Positions 1 through 12,720 of a DNA stretch of 64,000 bases are shown here, in pieces. The translations under genes were made by a program, and so were the position numbers. The notes under the pieces were generated by a model. The model made no database searches, was not told the DNA's origin, and saw only the letters and a list, made by a program, of their open reading frames with translations. The first letter of the stretch is position 1; the number at the start of each line of letters is the position of its first letter. The stretch comes from Apus apus (Eukaryota; Chordata; Aves; Apodiformes; Apodidae): the NCBI RefSeq assembly GCF_020740795.1, contig NC_067301.1, positions 4,712,001-4,776,000 of the forward strand. Direction: 5' to 3'.

Positions 1-24
1 CTGTCATGAAGAGGAACATGTCTA

Positions 25-200
25 ATGGTTCAATTCCCAGCTCTGTCACTGAACCACTCTGGGACTTGGGGAAAAGTCAGTTCGCCCATCTGTAAAATGG
101 GATTTATAATGCGTTGCTTCTCAGGGGTATTGAAGGAGTATGAGTAGCACTGATGGAATGCCTCATGCACCTTGGATAGAAGGGGCAATAGCCTTGTGAA
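25..200 (+). repeat. MIR-type SINE fragment
   Basis: This stretch reads as an old, diverged MIR SINE in sense orientation. It has a 'cagctctgtcactga' block, a degenerate 'gggacttggggaaaagtca' block and the diagnostic 'catctgtaaaatggga' core, followed by the usual 'aggggtattgaaggagtatgagtagcactgatgg' region in diverged form. The ends are approximate. MIRs are shared across amniotes, so this one is ancient and inert. Confidence 0.7.
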
Positions 201-1700
201 GTGCTGTCCTTAATAGATACTTAGAGGAGTTTCCTTCACTGTGGTACTTATCTGACCACAGCAGCCGAGTGCCTCACAGCTACTGATGGATTTTTTTTTT
301 TCCTATTACCTCTCTGCATCATAAGATTGTTGCACAGGAAAGCAAGGCAAATGGCAAACTGAATTAAACTGACCCAGCCACAAAAAGAATATGTGGCAAA
401 GTCAGGACTAGTCCTTTATTTTGTAAATTTCTGCCCCATCCTAGTCACACAAGTTTTGAGATCTGAAAGAAAGCTACCTTCATTCACTGGTCAGTCACAC
501 TGGCTGTCTTCGTACAGCATAAGGAGGAAGTTGTCTGAAAGGGGAGTCAATGTTTGTTGTGAATTAGGCTATTTCTTATCATAACATTTTTGGTTTTGTT
601 TCTTTCACTTGATAAGAGTAGTTTTCAGCCAAGAATTTGGCAAGATGTTGAGTTCTCTACAGTGAATGCTCTAACTTTAACAGGATGATGCCAGCAAAAA
701 TGTTTAGCCTGCTGTTCCTCGTTTTCAGGACCAATTTACAGAGGTGGTACCAATTTACACAGCTGATATCAAATGAAAGTTCTGGTATTTGGCACTTTCA
801 AAAGATAGAGTCACAAAGCCCTGGTGCTTGTATCAGCTCAAGTTTAGCTTCTGTCAGAGGGCCTTAAAAAATGCTAGGTAGAACCTATAGCAACAATATC
901 AATTAAGACAGAAAAACCGAGAGTGGGTATAAGAGAAACTGCCAAAGATAAATAACAATCAGGTTCTCTGTACTCATAGCACTTCAAAAGAAAGCACACA
1001 ACCACATATGTTTATATTTATTTGTGTTATCTATCAAAGCATTTACCAGCTCAAGAGAAATGGGGACAGATGGGTTGAGTGAAAAATTTTAGCATGCTTA
1101 CAGAAACCCAACCAACTCTGAGACCAGAACCCGTTTCCACCAAATCAAGTACCTGCTAAGCCCTTTAAGGGACACTTCAGCTTTGGCATGATCAATCCAA
1201 AAAGTTTACACTAATCCAGTCAAAGCATACAATTTAGCCAGGTTCCCTTGTCCTTATGGCATTTCACCTGCTCCCAGGAAAAGAGGCAGCTTATAATATA
1301 TACTTACTTCAAATTCACTCCAGAGAAACAACATACTCCAGCCCAAGTCCATCCAGTCACCCAGACTTCAGAACATTAAATTAACCCCCCTGCCAAATTT
1401 ACTGCAAGCCATCTGACCATACCATTTAGCCACAATAAAGACAAAATCTATACCTAACTACAGTCAGGAAAGCAGGCAAACTCTGTTGAAAAGCTATTTA
1501 TATCACTCAAGGAGATCAATGGAGAGCCCAGGCCTAGAGGCCAGTGACCTTGGATTGACTCAAAACTTAAAGGAAAAAAATTAATGGTGGCAACTCAAGA
1601 GACCACAGCTGTTATTTCTGAGGATTCAAAGGCCAGCCCTGCAGCTCACAGATCAAGAAAAGGTGCTTAAGTGGGGATGCATTTTTTTAGAAATAAAGCA
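200..1700. other. no gene recognised
   Basis: AT-rich single-copy sequence with only short chance open frames. I see no exon with homology and no complete repeat. If the minus-strand donor at 1706-1711 is used, this stretch would be intron of a minus-strand transcript running out of the window to the left. Confidence 0.5.
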
Positions 1701-2460
1701 AATACTTACCCATTGCTGGCTCAGGAGCTGAAGCACAGAGCTCCTTCCCCTGGACATCCCAGGGGCTGCCTGTGCCACACGGACAGGTCCTTCAGAGCAG
1801 CCAAAGCTCCCCAAGTCTGACGTCACAAGGCGTGCTGTGACACTAGCAGTGATGTCTGCAAAAAAAGTCTCTCCTCAGGCTGTCCCAAAACGCTGCTGTG
1901 GTGAGCCTTCCATAGGCTGCCTCCAGAAAGTTCTCCCTCAGGTGCCTTCACCCAAGAAAAGCTGCCGAGAACCGTGAGGAGGTGGTGCAGGATAAGCAAA
2001 ACATCCGTTTTCTGGAGGATCTGGAGGCCACACACGCAGATAAAGCGTGTTTGAGGCCCGACATCTCTCAGTTCTCCCTCAGCTCGTCCTCAACCGCCCC
2101 AGGCCGGGGCGCTACCAGCCCCGAGCCACCCCTCGGCGGGCTCCAACAGCCACAAAATGGCGGCCGGAGGGCGCCGGGGGAGCCGCGCGCGGCCGCGCGG
2201 GCGCTGCCGCCTCAGCCAAAAAGGAGGGAAAAAGCAGCCGCCGCGGAGGCCCCTGAGCAGCCGCCTCACCCCGCGCAGCGGCCTGAGCTGCGGAAAAAAA
2301 ACACCCTTCTGGCGCAAACGCCAGCCGTCCTGAGGCAGTTTTGCCACAGACAGCTTTCGGAGGGAGAAGAAAAGCCCCCACCTTGTCACAGCCGGCCCCA
2401 CTTTAGAGAGGACAGCTGATGGCAGGACCTGCTCCACCTGGCACGGCCCTCTGGTAAGCC
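1700..2460. promoter_or_regulatory. orphan CpG island, probably bidirectional
   Basis: From about 2080 to 2310 the sequence is very GC- and CpG-rich and contains an AAAATGGCGGC YY1-type site near 2155. On the minus strand a strong donor (CAATGG then GTAAGTAT) ends a candidate exon at 1712. On the plus strand a donor (CCCTCTG then GTAAGC) ends a candidate exon at 2453. A perfect palindromic CRE, TGACGTCA, lies at 1818-1825. This looks like a divergent promoter with two first exons. No coding homology was recognised on either side. In the human gene order CASZ1 lies on this side of TARDBP in head-to-head orientation, so a CASZ1 5' non-coding exon is one guess for the minus-strand arm; a non-coding RNA is equally possible. 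Confidence 0.5.
1818..1825. promoter_or_regulatory. consensus CRE (TGACGTCA)
   Basis: An exact 8-bp palindromic CREB/ATF site beside the orphan CpG island. The sequence match is certain; that it works is inferred. Confidence 0.5.
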
Positions 2461-5049
2461 CTGCAGAAAGGTTACGGATTTCGGAGTTTGATTCGTTGTT
2501 TGTTTATTTTTGAGTTGAAATGATAAGAATTAGGCACTGGAAACAGCAGGTTACAGAGACATTGATGTTAAATGGAAGTTACATAGAGACAGGTTTTATT
2601 TTTGGAGTAGCCACTGGCTGCTGCTGCAGTGCTGGGTATGTTGGTGTGCCTCTGCTGCCTTTAACACCTCTAACTTCGCTTGGACTTAACTGTTTTTAGG
2701 CAAGAGCATATTTTTGAGTGTACAGGTCTGTGCACAGCCAGGTTTTGCTCTCTAATGAGCCATATGGGCTGTTGGGATGCACATCATAGCAATGCTGGCC
2801 ATGCTCTGATCTTTGATTTTGCTCAGGGACTTTTTTTTTTTTTTTAATTAATATTATTTTTATAATTTTTTGCACTTGGTGACAGAGCTGGGAGGCTGAT
2901 CCCCAACCTGGGACCAGTAGCTCCCATCAGATGTCCAACACCAACCCTGCTCTTGCAGCAGAGCTGGCTGCCACATTGTGGCCTGCTCCCCCAAACGTCA
3001 CATCTGGCTGATGTAAAACACACATGTTTTGACTGAAGCTTTTTCTTTAAAATGCCAACATTAAAGGAAGGTTTGCTTTGTAAAACTGAAACTGTAAAAC
3101 TCTTCTGAAACCCAATCTGGGGGATTAAAAGAACCACATGAAAAGGGATAAATATGACCTGGACATTTACTTCCTGAGCAGAAGTTCGCTGAACATGTGC
3201 CTCCCAGCCTGTCAGTGCGAAACGAGACCTTCTGCTCTTATTTTCAGAAGGGAAAAAAAAAAAGAGAAGAGAGGAAGACAGGAAATTTTGTAAACTGACA
3301 ACTCTTCTATCTCATGGCTAGTATCAGAGACATTGGATTCTTTACAGTGGCATCTCATACACCTTAAAACGACAGAGACACAACTATTAACAAGAAATTC
3401 AGTATTAATAGGCAAACTATTCTTATTCATACTATATGGTAAAATTGGGCTTGATCCATTTTTAACTGGGAGTCAGTGGCAGAACTCCTTTGGATTTCAG
3501 TGGGAATAAGATCAGACCTAAAGATACGATGGACCTAGTCCAAGGATTCTCTGATGATGTACAGAAGAAACACATGGATAGACAAACAGATCTTCAGTTA
3601 ATCAGAAAATGGCTCACTTTCAAACAAACTAATGCAAGATGTTTATATCAGTATTGCACATTTCAAGTATTTAAACTTGGGTTCCAAAAACCAACTTACT
3701 CAAATATCATGAGACTTGGAAGGGGAAAAAAACCAGTTATGGATTCTCTGTTTCCTACGTTTTGAATCCTTAGGAAGATATAACATTTTTTCTGGTTTTC
3801 TTTACTAATAGTGAACTGCTAGAAGCTTGATTTTATTTTTTTTTTTTTAAACCAAAGCTGACATTGTGATTTATTATAGTATGATTTCAGAAGATGAGAC
3901 CTAGGGAAAAAAAAAACTTGTAAGAGCAGGCCATACATTAAAGTCACTGTTGTTCTCAAAATAACTTTCTGATCTCTGTTCCAGTACACAAATTGCAGAG
4001 GACAAAATGCAATATAAAGTAACATTTGGCATTGCCATTCTGTTTTGGCAAAAGTAAGTCACTTTATCCCAACCAAGTTTCCTAGGAGCCAGGCACACAC
4101 TATATGGGATTGTATTTTTCCTTCCTCCCTCTCATGGAAGATGCTATTAAATTACACTGAAAGTTGCATTAGTTGCCCAACAGTCATAATTTGGAGAAAC
4201 ACAACTAAAAATATATATAGGAAGCACAGCACTGAATCTAAAGGCAGACTTCCAACAAAATGTTGGACTCTGCACATGAAATGTTGTGGGGCACCTTCTT
4301 GCACCCCTGGCTTGTAACTGCTGCAATAACTGACCCTGTGGATGCACGTGCAGATCCATCTTGAATCTGGAGTTTGTCAGTTTGGTCCCATTGTCATTGG
4401 AGATTTTTGTCATTCGTTTGGTCGGTTTTTAATTTTAGAGTGATTAAGCCTGTATTGCTACTAGTATTCTTGGATAACACCCCATGTCCCCTGTGTGAGG
4501 TACGGACAGGCACTAACCCCACACCATAGTACTTATTTTCCAAATACTCAGCTTTGACTTTGATCTTTGAGATGGGAAGTTTGTCTATTCTACTTAAAGC
4601 TGTGGGTTTCTAATTCCCATGGAAGCCTTTCACAACCTCTGCTATTGTACAGAGCTGGTAAAAAATAACTTTTTTCTTTCTGTCCAATCGTGGCCAAATT
4701 AAAAAACAAAACAAAACACTTTTATAGTTTAAAGCCAGAATGAAGGGAAAAAAAAAAAAGTGTGTTCCAAAGTCATTGTTCAATGGAGAAAGACCAGTTC
4801 CCAAGTCCTTTCCAAATCAAAAGTGGACAGTTCCTCAGGCATTTCCAAGCCGGAAAGAGGCCATTTTATGAGCCAGAAAGCATCCATTTTCTGCATCAGT
4901 CCTGAGCCAGAGAGGCTAGTGCCTGAGTCAGTTCCAGGGGGGGAATGTCTGGCACTTTTCCAAGCTTGGGAGTGTTGCTATCACAGCAATTGTTTGGTGA
5001 TGCCATCCCAATAAAGCTTCATTACGGTGTTCCTCTTTCTATAAACTTC

Positions 5050-5300
5050 AGTGCCCTCCAGTGTCCCCAGCAATCACTTATCTAATATTAGGATATTAAA
5101 AAATATGGAAAGATTTTAAAGAGACTTATTAAAATGCAATTAGCAGCATGTACGACTTAAGCAGTGAGATTATTTAAAAAAACGACTTGATTGTGTGGAA
5201 TGCCACGCACCTTACAGAGATAATAAAGCTGCCAATCAAGTCCATTTTCAAATTAGGAAATTTTCATTCTTTTTTACAGCCCCCTAAGTGAATATTAAAA
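5050..5300. other. AT-rich block with homeodomain-like sites
   Basis: This block contains AATTAG cores (gcaattagcagc, caaattaggaaa), GATAA/TTATC motifs and several TAAT steps, and it is not a recognised repeat. It looks like a non-coding element that could be an enhancer, but conservation cannot be judged from one sequence. Confidence 0.2.
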
Positions 5301-5879
5301 CTGATTATTAACCTTGGAGTGTAGCAGCGGCCCCTGAGCCTGCAAGCTCTAAAAGGGAGGTTTCATAACTGTTGGTAGCCTGGGCTTCATTCCCCATTTG
5401 GACTGAGAGCTGTGTGTTTATTTAAAGGGACAGCGCTCACCCTTTGAGTAAGGAAATCTGAAAAGCCTGGATGAATCCCTTGTTTAGAAAGGGGCAGAGC
5501 TCCAGATCTTGACATTGCAACTTGCGAGGCCAAACCAAACTGCCAGGAATGACCCTGCCTCGCTGTTACACAGCGGAGTTTGCCATCAATAAACGGCAGG
5601 TAAGGCTGCCCCCTCATGTCCAATCTGCGAATCTCACCAAATCTTTAAACTCCCCGGTGCAGAACCTTGGTTTTGTGCAAGTAAAAATGTGTCGATTAAA
5701 TTAATGTCTACATGGAAACACAAACCTTTGTCATACTCAGGTTGCTGTGCATAAATTCTCAGTGTGTATTATTATTCTCAGTTTATGTAATTCCTTCCCT
5801 TGCTAGATGTAAACCCATGTCATTTACATTGCCTTATTTATTTTTTATCCTACTGAGAGACCATCAAGTGTGACACTTC

Positions 5880-5965
5880 CTGCTGTTTGACCTTGCTGGC
5901 ATTTTTATTTCATCTATAAAATGGATCTTTCTCTGAGAAATTAAGTCACAGTACTCTGACAGGTT
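5880..5965 (+). repeat. MIR-type SINE fragment (weak)
   Basis: A short stretch with the MIR pattern 'tttgaccttgctggca...tttcatctataaaatgga' in sense orientation. It is diverged and short, so the call is tentative. Confidence 0.45.
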
Positions 5966-8900
5966 ACTCCTTTTTCAGCTCTTTACTCTGCTGTCAAAGT
6001 GAATTTATTGATGCTTCCTGGATTTCTCTCCCCAAGCTTGCAAACTGGAAATGACGAATGCTCGGGAAGGCAGCAAGCAAATTCTTAACTAGAATGTTGT
6101 ATTTTGGAATAAATGCAAAGATTCAAAGGGAGTTGCTTAGGAGGGAATAGTCACTGATTCTGACCCCAAAGCAAGAGTATATTTCAGCATGTGCTTAACT
6201 TTAAATATCTGCTTAAGCTTACCTTTGCTGATCTCTTTAGGATGATGCACAGGCCTGAAGGTGTGTATGCAGGCATTTTACTGTATTGGTGCCAGGCTGC
6301 TTTGTAGGATGAGAATGCAGATAATATTTAAACAGGGAGAATGCCCTTGAGTTTTGAAGTATCTAGGATGGAAGTTGTTTTACCAGCACATGTGTCTCAT
6401 GACTATAGCTCCCTCTGGAATCTAGCTATGGCACCTGGATCTACTTATGATTTGCATGGAAGCTATCTACACATCTTTTCAGAGTAAATAATCTGCCTGG
6501 GTTGGATAGTGGGGGTTAGGAGGATGACAAATTGGGTTAATAAAATGTCAGCAAAAGCCAGGTTTTAAGTCTGGAATGAGTCACAAGAGAAACAAGTTTA
6601 GTGGCCAGGGATCACCCTTGATCTTGAATTGGTATTTGTCTACATCACTGAATAACCACAAGTGATCCAGTATAACTCAGCACAATTGACAATCCAGGAT
6701 CAGCAATGTTGGGGTTGAGGAGGGGGAAAGATGTGACTGCCTCTTTAGAGCTGGGGCTATTAATGAGAAGCACTGAAGGAACAGTAGTCAGAGATGGCAC
6801 TGGTCTCAGGGCTAAAAAGAAGCACCTCCAGCACAGCAAATGTCTTGTGCTGCTACTGAAGCCTCTCCTCTAACCCCAGCCCAGAGCAAGGATTGTCATG
6901 GCTCATCCATTAAGCTGGTCTGGATGGGGAATGTGTGGAGTAGTTTAGTGTGGTCATCAGGGTGAACTGAATATTGGTGGTATTTTTGGAGTCTGAAGGC
7001 TAGAAGGGAAAGATATGCAGTCAGTCAGTATTGAGGTACATCAGGGAAGTCATATGGAGAGTCAGGGATGTGTACCACAGGTGGATTAGTAGAATTGCAT
7101 ATAAGAATTCTGAAAACAACTATTGGTTGTTGGGTTTTTTGTTGTTGGTTTGGTGGGGTTTTTTTCATTTCCATAAACAACCATTCACTGCTGAGTAAAT
7201 TTTATGACTGGAACCACACTGGCAATAACAAAGAGTATTAAGGAGATGTAATGAACATATAATCTTCAGGTTCATGAGATACTAAATGTATGGTAACACC
7301 AGCACAGTAAATAACTCAGTTATTAACAGGTTCTAAAATTAGATCAAGCAAAAACAGCATTCACAAATACTGAGACAATTCCTGGCAGAGAAGAATGATT
7401 ACTGAAAAGGTTTCAGTAAGTGCTATGAATGGGTGATTGCCAGGCTGGAAAGCAAACTTCCAAAAGCATCAAGACTTTGTCCCAGAAGCTGCCTTGCATT
7501 CCTTGATTAGGATCAGCTTCAAGCAAAGCTTCACCGAGGGTGCTGGCAGAGCCAGACATGAAAAGAACAAGCTTTACCCAATGCCAAATCTTCCAGCTGC
7601 AGCTTTGACAGATGGAATTGCCCTGCAAGTGTGTACTCCAGAAACTCACAGCACAGAATTACACAAATGGTAAAGCAGCAGGAAGTCTGATATGCAGCAG
7701 TTCAAACACAGAGTAACCAACTGAAAAAATAACCTTGTGTTATTTGTAGCATCTTATTGAGCAAGGTAAGTTTTGATCCAAATATTCCTGAACATGGAAG
7801 AAGTGAGTAACTAGATGAACACAGAGTTTGCTTCAGTGCTTTTCTCCACTGCTAAAATTAAACATGGAAAATCTGAAATAGAAAGCTGTATTTTTCTTTA
7901 TTGTTGTAAAAGGGGAGAGGGAAGAAAAGCTGAAGCAACCCTTCACTAGAACAGCGCAGTTCCAAACCCTGGGATGTTGCCACCTCCTCTGACCTTTCCC
8001 AACCCAAGCTGCATGTTGCAGAATCCCTGTCTCCTCCAGCCTCCCCTGGCTGCATCGCAGCAGTCCCCTCCAGGTGTCAGCCTTGCACTTTGCAGATTAT
8101 TTTCTTCCCTTGCCACATCTGGAGTGAAGTGCTGGGTTCAGTGGAGATTCCTGACAAGAGAGCATTAGAGATCTTAAAATGTTAAATGCATTCCCAAATT
8201 TCATTTCAGGAAAAATGCTGAAATATCACAGCTCTGCCAGGCCTTCATCAAAATTGTAAAACCAATGGTGTTGTGTAAGGGAGGGGATCTAAATGGGCCC
8301 ATTAGCTTTCTACAGTGTCTGCCAAGAGAACTGTGAACATCTGCCAGCCCAAAACCAGTTCAGGAGCCAGCAATTTCACTTTAGTTTTCTTTTTTTAGAA
8401 TGTAATTGACATGACTGTCCTTTCTTTGGCCCTAATTCCTAACTACTTCACAAGATACTAAAAGCTTCTGCTCTCCTCTGCACTTTTGCACATAAATCAG
8501 AACTACACTGAGATGTTCTCAACTGGATCTCATTGTGGTAGAGCCACTGGAAGCTAGAATGAAGGCAAGTACATGCAGGCCCACCACTCTAACCCTGCTC
8601 TGATGGCAAGATTAAGATTGCAGGCAGCGCTGTTGTTTGGTTTAGGACTAGCTCTGTGGGAAGGACAGCAAATAGAGATAAACAGGAATTGTCAGACACA
8701 CTTGTAACTGTAGGATTGGGCAGATAGCTTGGATGTCAGAAATAAGATTTCCCTTAGGATGTTGCTGTAGGTTATTAAATCGCTTCAGATCTTCAGGCAG
8801 GTCAAATTTGGGACGTCTTAAAACGCAGGAGCAATACTGCATGAAACTGTAAGAACAGTGAAATCCTTTGAGAGAGTGGGAAGGAAGTTGTGTCAAGACT

Positions 8901-11900
8901 AAAATAACATAGTGTGGGTGAGGGAAGTTTGCAAGAATAAGTTTGGTTCAGACTTAACTGTGTTTCAATTCCATGAGTAGAAACTAGAGTCTTAGCAGTC
9001 TGTTGACCTAGTAGGTTTGAGAGGACATCCATGGATGAGAAACTGGGCTAAGTTCAGGTGTTTAATTCTTTTAGTAGGGCACTGAAGAGCTATTGGGTAG
9101 CAACAATTTTTAGTAGCTACTGAGCTGGGAAGTCTTCAGATACAGGCTACTGATGGGTCCAAAGGTCTGTATCCCATTAACTGTCATAAGACAACCAGCA
9201 CACATGATAACGACTGCAGTTTTCTACAAGGCATTTCAAATATTCAGAGTGTTTCAAGATTTGTACAGCTGCTAGGAGAAAGTCTGTCATGAAAACACCA
9301 TTGTGAGGGCCAGGTGTCACCAGTTTCTTACTTTGGACTTTCAGAATGACCTTGGAGAACCTGGCTTACTCCAATACCTCAGTTTTCCAAACGGTGCCTA
9401 CAACATTAACCGACCAGAGTTGGATTAATAGCATTATAAATGTAAGGGCACTAAAAAGACATGGCAAAATTCAAAAAGAGAAAGGTAGAAGTCCATCACC
9501 TCTGGCAGTTTCAACTGCACAAAAAGTCCATTTGGTCACATCTGGTTGATCAGTAGCTCTCACCACTCTCATCAAGAATGACTTTCTGTTCTATGAGCAT
9601 TAGGTTTCCCCTTTCCAGGGCTGTCAACTATTTCTCATGTAAAGGTCTTGCTCCTCTTTCCAAATTACCTGTATTAAGGCAAATTATGTGTTCTCTTCCC
9701 TTCCTTGTTGAAAGTCATTTACATGAAGAATCACGGAACTGAGATTATAGATACTGGGAAAGGGAATGCAGAAATATAGTTAAGACTGGAAATTTGGGTG
9801 GGCCTCAATTTATGGGGAACAGCCAAAGAACAAATGTCTGATGTCACAGTAAATCATTTATATTGCAGATGATTTAAAATAATGAAAACCCATATGCATT
9901 AAATTTTGCCCTGTACATCCATTTGACATATTTTAAGTAGACAAAAGATAGATTTTACATAAATCTTCAGTAAATGTACTTTGAAAAAGTATCACCAGGC
10001 AGTAAAACCTAACCATTTAAAAAACAGTCTTTGTCTTATACTTGAGATTCTGCTTCAGGGTGTATCATTTAAAACCAGCATAAAACTGCCCCAGACTGTC
10101 TGCCCCCTCCTTGAAAGAAAGAAACAAACAAAAAACCTAAGGTGGAAAACTAGGCAGAACAGCTTTTTAACAGATCCTTCACACTATTCCAGGTATTCCA
10201 GGAATAGTTGCTACAGGTTACCCAAGCAATCTGTGGCTTTACCTTTGAAAGAATCCATTTCCAAACTCCAGTGTAAACACTAATGTTTGTAATCAGTATT
10301 TCAGTATTTAGGATTTGTCTGACACTTGCAGTTTTGCAGACTTCAAGCCAGCTCTCTAGCCCAGTTCCCAATGTGTGGATTTTGTTGTTTGATTTATGCC
10401 AATCTGTGCTGGCATAGAAGTTTGTGCTCTTCTATACTGGGAGTTACTACACATTCTAGAAAAACTAAGTCTCTGAATCCCAGCTCCAGGCTGGGATCCA
10501 GGCAACAAATTCCTTTGGAAGATGCCTGGCCCATCTTCACCAGGAACTTAGCTCTGGGAAAGGACTAGATACCTCTGAGAATCATAGGCAGAAACTCTTC
10601 CCAGGCTCTGCTGCGGATGGTCCAGAAAGGCAAGGGAGGTGACTTGTAGATGGTTTGATGTGACTCTGCCAAACAAAACAGAACAAAGTTAATTTTGCAT
10701 TCTCTGTATACAAGATGCAAACATTTGACAGTTCCCACAGGTACCAATCAAACAAGATGGTGGAGAGGTCAGATACAGTTTTGCTTTGAACCTTGGTTCA
10801 CAGCTCAGAAACCAAGGCAGCAGTCAGCACCCCACTGCCAGCAGTGGCTATGGAGCATTGAGGGGCCTCTTGTCACCACCGTCGAGTTTCCAATGACCAC
10901 CTAACATTTTTAGTTCCTAACAGAGCTCCCACCCAGGCAGATCCTTTTGTAGAATGGGGCTGGATTTGTTGAGCAGCAGCCAGGACACCACCACACCTGG
11001 ATGCTGACCCCAGCTATTGCAAAGACACACAATCTAATCAGCCTCACTCTCTGGTAAGTTTATTACCTATTCTGATTGTTTCTTGTCCTACAGACACTCA
11101 ACATTTGTCTGGTAGTAAAACAAGCAGCAGCAGCAACTCTTTGTAGTGTGTCAGTTAGGAAATTATAGCCACAGGTTTTATTCCAAAACAGCAACTAGGG
11201 CTGAAAAGACCCAGAGTGATGGACACTGAGTCCTTCCTGTACAAGAGCCAAGCATGTAAAAAATCTGACTTGGTGTTTGCTGAGAGATTAAAAAACATAT
11301 CACACTTTCTAATCAGTTTTGGAAGAGTTAAGCAAACAGGGACATGAACTAAAAGGAACACGGAAACTCTGCCCCTTTAAGAAACACAACTAAACCATCT
11401 TGAGTGGATTAAAAGTGAGGTAATTGAAATCATGGCTTTATAGGATCATGGGAAAATTGCCTGAAATATTTCAGGCTCTATAATGAAATCTTAGGTGCTG
11501 TTTCAATTAAGGGAATTAGAAGGACTTTTACTGTGAGAACCATGGACTAAGTGAGCCTTCCAGGTACTTTACATGGGTGGAAGCTGCTTATTTTGTTTAA
11601 GACAAACCTTTCTTTAGTAGTTGTTTCTAGGCTGCTAGGTATTAGTAAATGCTTATGTTGATAGCTTGCTTGTGTATGGAAAGCTCTATTTATGGTAGAT
11701 ATTTCTGGGGAGGGGAAGAAGTAATTATTGCAAATGTCCCTGTGGTTGCAGTGAAAGCTCCTGCAAAGAAAAAGGGGGCGGAAAAGTATTTTAAAACACT
11801 ACTTTCATTGTGTGTGAATGGATTTTCAGTTGCAGGTAGGAAAAAAGAAATCAAGGGAACGATACCTCCTTTTCTATGATACAGCATCTGTGTGATTAGA

Positions 11901-12564
11901 GGCTCAAGTAGCTTTAAATTACAAAGAGAAAGAAGTTAACTGAAAGGTGTCCTGCTCCTTCAGGAGCATTCAAGGTGGGCTTTATTTGGTGCAACGTGAT
12001 AGAGAAGATTGTGCTTAGGTATGAAAGAGTAGGGTAAGGCTGATGGAAAGGATGCACACTACTTAAGGCCACGGTCCTAGAGATACAGTGATAATATGTT
12101 TGGGTTTTTATTTGTTTGTTTGTTGGGGTTTTTTTCTCTTGCTAAAAGTATTTAGGAAGAGAACCAGCAGAGGATCCAATGTTTCTATTTGCTCAGACTC
12201 TTCTGCAGAGAACACTTGTTTCATGCTCAGAGAGGGAAACTGTTTATCCTTGTTACACTCAGAATAAAGCAGGAGAAACCTGATGTTGGAAAAAAATAAA
12301 AGACCTTAACAGAGTAAGAGGTAGGACTTAGTAACTATTGGCAAAATCAGGCTGGTTTCTGGCTACACTGACATGCCATCATTTGTTAAATCCTCCTGCT
12401 TTTTACTGCTTTATGATCAGAAACAGGCCTGAGCGCTCCACATTTTTCAGTACCCACAGTTATGTTTTGTTTTGTTTTTATCATGAGGTTATATTTAGAT
12501 GCCCATTGATGTTGTTTTTCATCCCGAGCGCTTTTGGGAGGGTGAACAGCTGATCATTACACTG

Positions 12565-12720
12565 AGTTTGCTTGTACCCATGAGCACACTTAACCTAGAG
12601 CAGCAAATAGTTATTGTATTGCAGTTTGTGTTGTGCCTGTGGGCACACTTAAGTCAATATCCATGATGGCTGGTACCACAGTATTGCATTTGTCTGCACC
12701 CATGGGCACTCTGAATTGCC
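12565..12720. repeat. degenerate ~60-bp tandem repeat, about 3 copies
   Basis: Three diverged units share a core 'ttgt...acccatgrgcacact': near 12568-12592 (cttgtacccatgagcacact), 12625-12650 (ttgtgcctgtgggcacactt) and 12687-12710 (tgtctgcacccatgggcact). The cores sit about 60 bp apart, with 'attgtattgca'-like spacers in front of the second and third. It reads as an old minisatellite. Confidence 0.5.
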
